A DNA stretch of 64,000 nt from Dactylonectria macrodidyma (Eukaryota; Ascomycota; Sordariomycetes; Hypocreales; Nectriaceae). The stretch is taken from the NCBI GenBank assembly GCA_020744425.1, contig JAGMUV010000008.1:2214840-2278839 (forward strand), given 5' to 3'. A program made the translations under genes and the position numbers. Below are positions 56,870-64,000 of the stretch, in pieces. Every line of letters begins with the position of its first letter. Positions within the stretch are counted from its first letter, which is position 1. Under the pieces are notes generated by a model. That model was not told where the DNA came from. It did no database searches and saw only the letters and a program-made list of their open reading frames with translations.

Positions 56870-59548
56870 TATTATATAATATATTAATTCTATATTTTAT
56901 AAAGTAAATAGAATTAAATATACTTAACTTTAATAATTAGACTAATCTAATTTATATATTATAAGAACTTAATAAAGAATCCTTTTATATTCTCTTATTT
57001 ATATAGTCTATATTTATTAAAGTAATAAAGATTATATTAAACCCTCTTAAGCTTAGAGCTATATTTAATAAAAAGGCTAATTTTTATACTAAGTATATAT
57101 AAATTTATATATATATAGCTACTTATATAAAATATTCTTTTAATACTAAGAAGTATAATTAAGGATATTAAGATTACTATTACTTTTAAATACTATAAAA
57201 GCTTATAAATACTACTTCTTTTATTACTAATAGGACTTTATATATTTACTATATATACTCCTTTATTAATTATTAAAATAAGTTTATAGTTATTAGCCTT
57301 TAATATAACTATAATCTCTCTTTTATTTTAATAAAATTAAAAAGTCTAGTATTAGTCTATTACTTTACTAATTATATTATAAAGGTTAAAGATTCTATTT
57401 AGAAATGTATTATAATAACTATTAACTTTCTTTTATTTCTAAGTCTTAGTCTAAATACAATACTTATAAATACAGCTAGCTATAATACTAGTTTAGATAT
57501 TAGAGCTATCCTTTAATATAATAAAATAAAGTAATTTCTAATAAGGGTTATTAATTATATCTTTATTAACTAGCCTATTTTATAAGTTAAAATAGTTATT
57601 TCTTTATTAAGCTATTTAATAGAATTCTCTTATATAGCTTTATAGACTTATATAAATATAAATTAACTTTACTAAGTTATTCTTAAATAATAGCTATATA
57701 TATAAGAACTTAGCTCTATCTTAAATATAAATAATACTATTAAAAACACTATACTAATTAAAAAAGCTAATTAAAAGATTACTACTTTTAATACTTATCT
57801 ATATTATAAGGCTTTACTAAAGTATCTTTATCTCTATAATTATATAATACTAATTAGTATTAAGTACTAAATTCATTAATAAAGTAAGGCTACTTATAAA
57901 ATTCCCTTTAATATAGTATAGCTATTATCTTTATATTAAGTACAATTCTTTATATATATAGCTAAAATAGCTATAGTTTATTTAAATAGATATCTTAATA
58001 TAAACTTCAATATAGAAAAGAATAATATATAATATTTTTAATAGTATATACTTCTTATAGTTTTAGTCTAATATATTAACTTATATTATTACTAAGCTTA
58101 TTATATTTTTCTAACTTTTTATAAGGCTATTATATAATACCTTAGCTTTTTTATATTATAATAATTCTTTATAATAGATTCTTTAGTTAATACTAATACT
58201 ATTTAAATAGTATAAAAACATAAGGTATTACTTTATATTACTTTAATTACTAATAATATCTAATTACTATAAAGATTAGCTAAGGATATAAAGTAGGATA
58301 TTAAGTAATAGGCTATACTTTTTAAAAATATAAACTTTATAAATACTATTAGTTAAATAGTAAAAGACTAATTTAACTTTACTATAAGTAATATATATTA
58401 AGCTAATATAATTAGCTATATTATAAGGCTTATTAATATTCTTTATAATACTATTAGTTTAAAGTAAATTATAACTAGCTTTATAAAGTTTATAAAAATA
58501 CTTAATAACTTAACTACTTTTAATATAATATTAGAATAGCTTATTTTAATATTTAAAAAAGTAATAGAACTATTATATATTCTTATTAATATAATTCCCT
58601 TATAGTACTAAGTCTAAGCTATTAAGTCTTAGTAGTAAAGTATATTAAAAGAAATTAAGAATTATATTTAAAGTATATAAGATATTATACTATTAGCCTT
58701 TACTATTAATATAATAGTATATATTACCTCTTTATAAAAAGTATTAAATAGTTTTAAAGATAATAATATTATAATTATAATAGTAGACCTTACTAATATA
58801 AAGGCTAAGACTAAGTAATTAGAAATTATAATATAATTTAGTTAATTAAAGTCTTTCTTTATCTTTAGTTAATAACTTATTATATAGTTTATACTTAATT
58901 AATAGTAATATATTACTTTCCTTCTTATATATTACTATTTTAATACTAAGTAAGACTTTTAACTAAGTAATTATCACTTTCTTAAGCTATAGTAATTACT
59001 TATATTTTTAAAAGTAAAAATAGTACTAATAAGACCTAAGTTATTAAAGTATTTATAGCCCTCTTTATTACTAAAGATACTTCTTACTAACTATTACTTA
59101 TAATAATATCTAGTATTATTATAACTTAGATTAATAGTATTATTATTTACTTTACTTATTAATTTAAATATAATATAATATAAAGTATACTTAGTAATAT
59201 AGACTCTTCTTCTCTAACTATAAGGGCTTATTATATCTATAAGCTATTATAATTAGTTTAAAAAGATAAGTAAATATTAGTAATTAATAAAATTAGTATA
59301 TTTAGAGCTTAGACTCTTTTTAAAGTTAATAAATAGCTTAATAGACTATAAAGTACTATTAATGCCTTTAGTAGTATTCTTATAATAATATTCTTAAGAG
59401 ACTTTTACTAATTCTGCTTAGTATAAAAGAGGCTATTCTTATTACTTATAGAAGAGTTTCTTTAGAATATTAATTCTAATTTTAAGGCTAAATATTATAT
59501 TTAGTATAATAAAGCTTATATTCTATAGCTATACTTTATAACTATAGT
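56870..59548. other. Degraded repeat sequence, nothing recognised
   Basis: 2.7 kb with a repeat-like base pattern and no open frame. I could not match it to reverse transcriptase, integrase or transposase motifs by eye, nor to other parts of the window. Confidence 0.4.
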
Positions 59549-59550
59549 TA

Positions 59551-59985
59551 ACGTATATAATAAGCTTATATCACAGACAAGTATGTATTACACTTAGATT
59601 TTCACCTTAAATCGCGATTTTAAAGAAATTACTAAAAATCAAAACTAAGCCTAAAAAAGCTAAAAATCAGAATTAAGATTAATTAAATATGAAATAATAT
59701 AAAGAAATTTTACTATATTTTATTTATTTTTATTTATAAAGCTGTTAAGAAAAAGCATATTCACACTGTTTTTCTTCTTAAATTTATATTTTAAAGGCTT
59801 AATAAATTAGCTAAAAGTTTATAAAAATTACTCTCTTATGACTTTTTTTCTAGAGAATCTAATATTAATTTTCTAGAAATCTAATAATTAAATATCCTGT
59901 TTTAGAAAATCTAAAATTTATACTTTTAGCTGTACAGTATAGGTATGATATATACTTATTTATAATATAAGCTTATCATACACGT
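59551..59985. mobile_element. m12: TIR element, 435 bp
   Basis: Ends ACGTATATAATAAGC and its inverted copy, flanked by TA (59549-59550, 59986-59987). Close to m1 over its whole length, with fewer C/T losses in places. Confidence 0.92.
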
Positions 59986-59987
59986 TA

Positions 59988-61114
59988 TATTAAATAAATA
60001 AGTCTATATTATTAATAATTTAAAGCTCTAATAGTTATTAAGTTAATTATATTATAATAAATAAGACTAAGAAGATATTACTTTCTTTAATTATTAATAC
60101 TTTTAGTATAGTTATTATATTTTATAAAATAATAGACTAATAGTAATAATACTTTTAAACTAGAATAAATAGTAATTAAATATAAAAGTAATAATTACTT
60201 TTATAAACTATAAGAACTACTTTATATTAATCTTCTTTTTAACTTATAAATAGCTTAATAATAATCCTTTAGAAGTTAAAGTAATTATAATAATAGCTTT
60301 AAGAAATAATAATACTATTCTAATCTTTATATTTTTTATATATATTATTAATATATTTATTATTATAAATAAGAATATATACTAAGGCCTTAAATAAGTT
60401 AATAGCTCTAGCTTTATTATTATTATAATTATATTTAATATTACTTTTTCTAGTTATAGTCTCCTTTATTATACTATTATTTACTTTAGCTTACTTATTA
60501 CTATTATCTTATTATTAAAAGTAATTACTAACTTCTACTTTATAAGACTATTACTTAATATAATCCTTCTTACTCTTATTAATACTAAGATTAATCTATT
60601 AAAATAGCTATAATAATATTATAATATATCTAAATATAGTCTACTATATATAGCTACCTTTACTTATACTAATTATAAAGTCTAAAGTAATATATTAATA
60701 TATATTAGTCTTAAGCTTTATAAAAGATATATAATTATAATTAATAGAGAATTAGTATTAAGTCTTTATAACTCTTATAGTCTCTATATATAACTATCTT
60801 AAGCTTACTTATTATCTAATATTATATTACTTTTAAAAATATATAAAAACTATATTATAAGTAATTATATTTTTATTAATATAACTAAGGCTAAAGTAAA
60901 GCTTTTTAAACTTAATAAAGTAACTATTTAGTATACTAAGTAATCTTAGTTTAATACTTTATATTAAAAAAAAGAATCGTATTTTCTTAATAATATATAT
61001 ATATATATATATTTATCAATCTACTTTTAAAATATAAGACTATTATATTATAAGAAGGTAAAGAGAGGTATAGTAATAATATATTTCTATTACTAAGCCC
61101 TATTTATATAGCTT
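59988..61114. other. Degraded repeat sequence, nothing recognised
   Basis: AT-rich, with a TA dinucleotide run near 60993-61011. No motif found. Confidence 0.4.
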
Positions 61115-61795
61115 ATAATACTTTTATTTTCTTTTACTTATATATATACATTTATATACTTATTTATACTTATATATATATATATATACGTATATTAGTA
61201 TTTATAATAGCCTTATAAATAAATCTAATTAACCTTACTTTTACTTTTAATAAGGACTATATAAGCTTATATTAAATAGTATAATAGTATAAGAATTAAG
61301 CTCTTTATACTATTTATATGAAGTAATAGTTACCTTAAGACTCTTTTAGCTCTAATTAAATAATATATTTACTTTTAATACTTTATATTATAGTATTAAA
61401 ATAAGTATTAATCCTCTATCTATAAATTCTATTTTTATAATATAATCCCTAATCTATAACTTATAAAACCTAGCTAAACTTATTTAGTATTTAAAACCTT
61501 AGGTCTATTAAATATAATAATAAAGATAGCTAAAGTTAATTAATATACTAAAGTGCGTTTTTTTTTATATTTATTTCCTATTATTTAGTATTACTAACTT
61601 AATAGTAGTTATAATAATTAAAGCTATTATAAGATCATCTATACCTTTAAGTATAAAGCTAGTACTACTTAGCTTAATAATTAATAAGATTAGTAAAATA
61701 AATATAATAAGAGTAGCTTATATAAGTACTTAATTTTTAAGGGTTGCGTTTAATTTTTAAAAAATGAGGCTAGTAAGGAAAAAGGTTTTTTTTTA
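61115..61795. repeat. R4b: long direct repeat
   Basis: Same orientation as R4a with approximate boundaries. Ends in a T run near 61788-61796 without the G tract seen in R4a. Confidence 0.55.
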
Positions 61796-62152
61796 AAGTA
61801 ATAACAATAACCGCAGAGCATATATATAACCTTAATATTAAATAACTAAAAAAGCTAAATTAAAAAGCTAAATAGAAATGCTAAATATTAAAAAGTAAAA
61901 TCATTATATAATAAAAGCCTTATAAGAGCTTTACTTTATTATATTTTAAATAACTTTATTATAATTCTAAGTTATAATTTAATTATTATTATAATATAAT
62001 ATAAAGTAACCCTTTTTATTTAAATAAGTAATATAATATATATATAATATATTATATAATAGTTTAATAAACTCTTATTAATATATAAGAATTATCTTAT
62101 ATATATTTTAATTAAAAGAATTAAAAAAGAGTAAAGCTTATTTTTTATATTA

Positions 62153-62593
62153 ATATACTTAATAAGTAAGTGGGCTAAATAAGCGAGTAAGCTACGAATA
62201 CTATATACTAAAAAGAGCTAAACTTTAAATTTTTAAAACTAGCTTTTTAATTATTAAAAATAAAATAAACATACTTTTAATTATTTAATTAAAAAGAAAA
62301 CTATAAAAGAATTTTTCTAAATTTTTAAAAAAATTCCTTTATATAGAAATAGCTAAGTATATAGTATGAATAAGCATTTTTAATACAGCTTATTAAGTAA
62401 TTTTTATAATAATCTAAGAAAATTTATATTTATTTCTTAATATATAATAGATCTATTTTTATAATATTAGCTATTTTACTCTTAGTTTTAATTTTAGAGA
62501 ATATTTTAAAAATATTTTTATTTAAAGTATAAATACTAGGAAATTTTAAAGTGGCTTACTTATTTATTTAGCTTACTTACTTATTAAGTATAT
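62153..62593. mobile_element. m13: TIR element, 441 bp, in D12
   Basis: Ends ATATACTTAATAAGTAAG and its inverted copy, flanked by TA (62151-62152, 62594-62595). A more mutated relative of m11. Confidence 0.9.
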
Positions 62594-62890
62594 TATAAAA
62601 AGTATCTTACTTATTTAGCTTAGAATATAGAACAAAGCCTAAGTTTAATTAACTTAATTATAAAAAGCTTATTTAATTAATGGATTTTAATTATTATATC
62701 TTTTAAAAGAATCTATACTTATAAGCCTTATTAAATAAAGATATAATTTAATAGATTAAAATAAAATAAGCCTTATTAAAAGAATTAGTTTAAAAAGAAA
62801 AATATAAAAGTAATAACTATTAATAATATTTTTTTAATAATTTAAATAGTTATAATATATAAATTATATAATTATAAGCTAATATTATAT

Positions 62891-63976
62891 TAAAGTTATA
62901 GTCCTTAGTAGTGCACACTTAGAGAAGGACTAGAGGTTAAATAGTAAAAAAAAAAAAATAACTAATAGTAAATAATAATATAAGAGCTTAAAACCTAAGC
63001 TTAAGGTAATAGTAACTCAGAATGACTAGAGTTTTTATTGTATTAAGGTATAAGCCTTACTATTCTAATTAACCCTTTAAGATATATTAAGCAGTTAGAA
63101 AGCTAGATAGAAAAGCTAAATAGAAAAGCTAGATAGAAAAGCTAAATAAAAAAGCTAAATATTAAAAAGTAAAATTATTATATAATAAAAGCCTTATAAA
63201 AGCTCTATATTTATTATATTTTAAGTTACTTTATCATAGTTTTAAATTATAATTTAATTACCTTTTTATAATTCTAAATTATAATTTAATTTATTAAAAA
63301 CTAATTATCTCTTTATAATTTAACTAACTTATAATAAATATCTAATATAATATACTTTATACTTTTAATAACTTAAGTTTTAATAATTATTATACTCTTT
63401 TTATATATAATTTAAATATTAAACTTAATAAAAATATAAAAATCTTTAATAAATTAAAAATTATAATAATAAAATATAATTTAAAAAAATTAAAACTATT
63501 AAAACTTAATAACTTTTTAATAATAAATAAGTTATTTTAATAATTTTTAAGATTAAAGTATTTTTAAAATTATATCTTTTTAAAAGTAATTAATAATTTA
63601 AAAATTAAATTAAAAATAAATAATACTTTTTAAAATAATTAATAATAAAACTAGTATTTAAAATATTTTTAAAAAAAATAGTATTTTTAAATTATTAATT
63701 AATATTACTAAAGAGTAAATAATATAAGTTATAAGTAATATAATTATTATTAATATATAAAATAATTAATATATTAAAAATTAAAAAAAATCTTATTAAA
63801 TTAAAGGATTTAGTAAAAGAAGGTTTTATAAAAAAGAAAGGATAAAAGTCTATTTATAATTAATTTAATTAATTAATTAAGTCTTTATCTTAAGATAACT
63901 TAAGTAATATAAATATATAATTATATAAAAATATAATAATATAAAAATAAAAGTTTAAATAGTAGTTTTAATAATG
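62891..63976 (-). mobile_element. D13: element D copy inside D12
   Basis: About 1086 bp, ends TAAAGTTATAGTCC and GTTTTAATAATG. Flanks CTAATATTATAT and CTATTATTATAT look like a diverged duplication. Units of the 13-bp repeat lie near 63100-63160. Confidence 0.75.
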
Positions 63977-64000
63977 AATTTCTATTATTATATTTAATAC

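Larger units (their letters stand above)
20345..64000. other. Extremely AT-rich, RIP-like mutated repeat block
   Basis: From about 20345 to the window end the sequence is dominated by A and T with no intact gene. Recognisable transposon proteins are broken by stops and substitutions explained by C-to-T on either strand. Duplicate copies differ mainly by C/T and G/A. This is the footprint expected of repeat-induced point mutation. The block could be a pericentromere, a subtelomere or an interstitial AT isochore; the window cannot tell which. Separate entries give what I could resolve inside it. Confidence 0.9.
61840..64000 (-). mobile_element. D12: element D copy carrying m13 and D13, cut by window end
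   Basis: It starts within the 13-bp-repeat region (its sense 3' end is missing), is interrupted by m13 and then by D13, and seems to resume after 63976. Heavily mutated. Confidence 0.65.

Noticed and set aside
20345..64000. Calling the AT block a centromere
   Set aside because: Nested mutated transposons also make subtelomeres and interstitial AT isochores; nothing here identifies centromeric chromatin.

Overview
The window looks like nuclear DNA of a filamentous ascomycete. The gene style supports this: divergent H3/H4 genes with short GT-AG introns, a fused pentafunctional AROM gene, and a C2H2 regulator with a long leader. A Sordariomycete is my best guess from the AROM and histone sequences, but I cannot name a species. 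There are two compartments with an abrupt boundary near 20345.

Gene compartment, 1-20340 (balanced GC). In order: the 3' part of the RNA polymerase I largest subunit (+); histone H3 (-, three exons) and histone H4 (+, three exons), diverging from a shared 1.7-kb region; a 5.4-kb stretch where I see no gene; a three-finger C2H2 transcription factor, possibly Rpn4-like (+), behind a long ATG-poor leader with one upstream ORF; and an intact single-exon AROM gene (-), whose start codon lies only about 250 bp from the repeat block. These are housekeeping genes (rRNA synthesis, chromatin, aromatic amino acids) and do not form a biosynthetic cluster.

Repeat compartment, about 20345-64000 (extremely AT-rich, no intact gene). 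It is made of transposons ruined by C-to-T / G-to-A changes of the repeat-induced point mutation (RIP) type, heavily nested. From target-site duplications and terminal repeats I could work out much of the nesting. A Pot2/Fot1-like DNA transposon T2 (22190-34394) holds a Ty1/copia-like retrotransposon on the minus strand (22997-32112, LTRs of 546-547 bp, TSD ATATT). That retrotransposon in turn holds a second Pot2-like element T1 (25341-27228), a copy of a 1.1-kb element 'D', and a small TIR element. T2 also carries another D copy, itself hit by a small TIR element.

Two families stand out. (1) Thirteen non-autonomous TIR elements (m1-m13), of 424-425, 435-437 or 441 bp net, insert at TA. Their TIR contains a 17-bp-period direct repeat whose core sequence differs between elements but matches within each element. 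(2) Element D, about 1.06-1.13 kb, at least 14 copies or fragments, makes 12-14 bp target duplications and has a 5'-truncated copy ending in A7, which suggests target-primed retrotransposition without visible coding capacity. The right-hand 20 kb contains further degraded elements, three pairs of direct repeats, and G23 and C19 homopolymers that survived the mutation. The block continues past the window end.
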